A DNA stretch of 6,078 nt, taken from Desulfobacteraceae bacterium (GTDB lineage: Bacteria; Desulfobacterota; Desulfobacteria; Desulfobacterales; Desulfosalsimonadaceae). Where the stretch lies: positions 1-6,078 of the forward strand of contig SLGU01000337.1 of NCBI GenBank assembly GCA_007136525.1, in the 5' to 3' direction. A program made the translations under genes and the position numbers. Below the pieces are notes generated by a model that had not been told where the DNA came from, made no database searches, and saw nothing but the letters and a program-made list of their open reading frames with translations. Below are positions 6,075 to 6,078 of this stretch, one piece after another (the first letter of the stretch is position 1; each line of letters begins with the position of its first letter).

Positions 6075-6078
6075 CACC

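Noticed and set aside
5917..6078. Integron attC recombination site
   Set aside because: The size and imperfect palindrome are suggestive, but the paired core sites (RYYYAAC and GTTRRRY) were not found at the arm ends and there is no cassette layout.

Overview
The window looks like chromosomal DNA of an anaerobic Gram-negative bacterium, most plausibly a sulfate-reducer-type member of Desulfobacterota. That placement is an inference. It rests on the combination of an iron-sulfur NuoF/HydB/HndC-type subunit, a bacterial FatA-like acyl-ACP thioesterase, an AsmA-like envelope protein and many small palindromic intergenic repeats. No 16S or other taxonomic marker is present.

Layout. Bases 1-698 (+) are the 3' end of a gene for an NAD(P)H-binding, NuoF-like subunit carrying a fused two-cluster ferredoxin domain. 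Bases 697-947 are intergenic and hold a quasi-palindromic, MITE-like element (697-853) followed by a second strong hairpin (865-916). Bases 948-1664 (-) encode a FatA-type acyl-ACP thioesterase that converges on the first gene. Bases 1665-1828 are a divergent control region with a candidate promoter and two dyads. Bases 1829-2671 (+) encode a YprB-like DEDD exonuclease with an N-terminal helix-hairpin-helix-like segment. Only 37 bases later, 2709-5744 (+) encodes a 1011-residue AsmA-superfamily, membrane-anchored protein, probably cotranscribed with the exonuclease gene. Bases 5745-6078 are non-coding and hold a REP-like hairpin (5835-5867) and a long quasi-palindrome (5917-6074) that may run past the window edge.

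How the genes fit together. The first gene belongs to a redox operon whose other members lie upstream of the window. The thioesterase (fatty-acid release) and the AsmA-like protein (probable lipid transfer between membranes) could both touch membrane-lipid homeostasis, but they are transcribed apart and no functional link is shown. The exonuclease/AsmA pair looks like an operon by spacing only. I see no defence system, CRISPR array, transposase, tRNA or rRNA. The least ordinary parts are the four palindromic elements in the two outer intergenic regions, one of which supplies part of the stop codon of the redox gene, and the altered active-site motif of the thioesterase.
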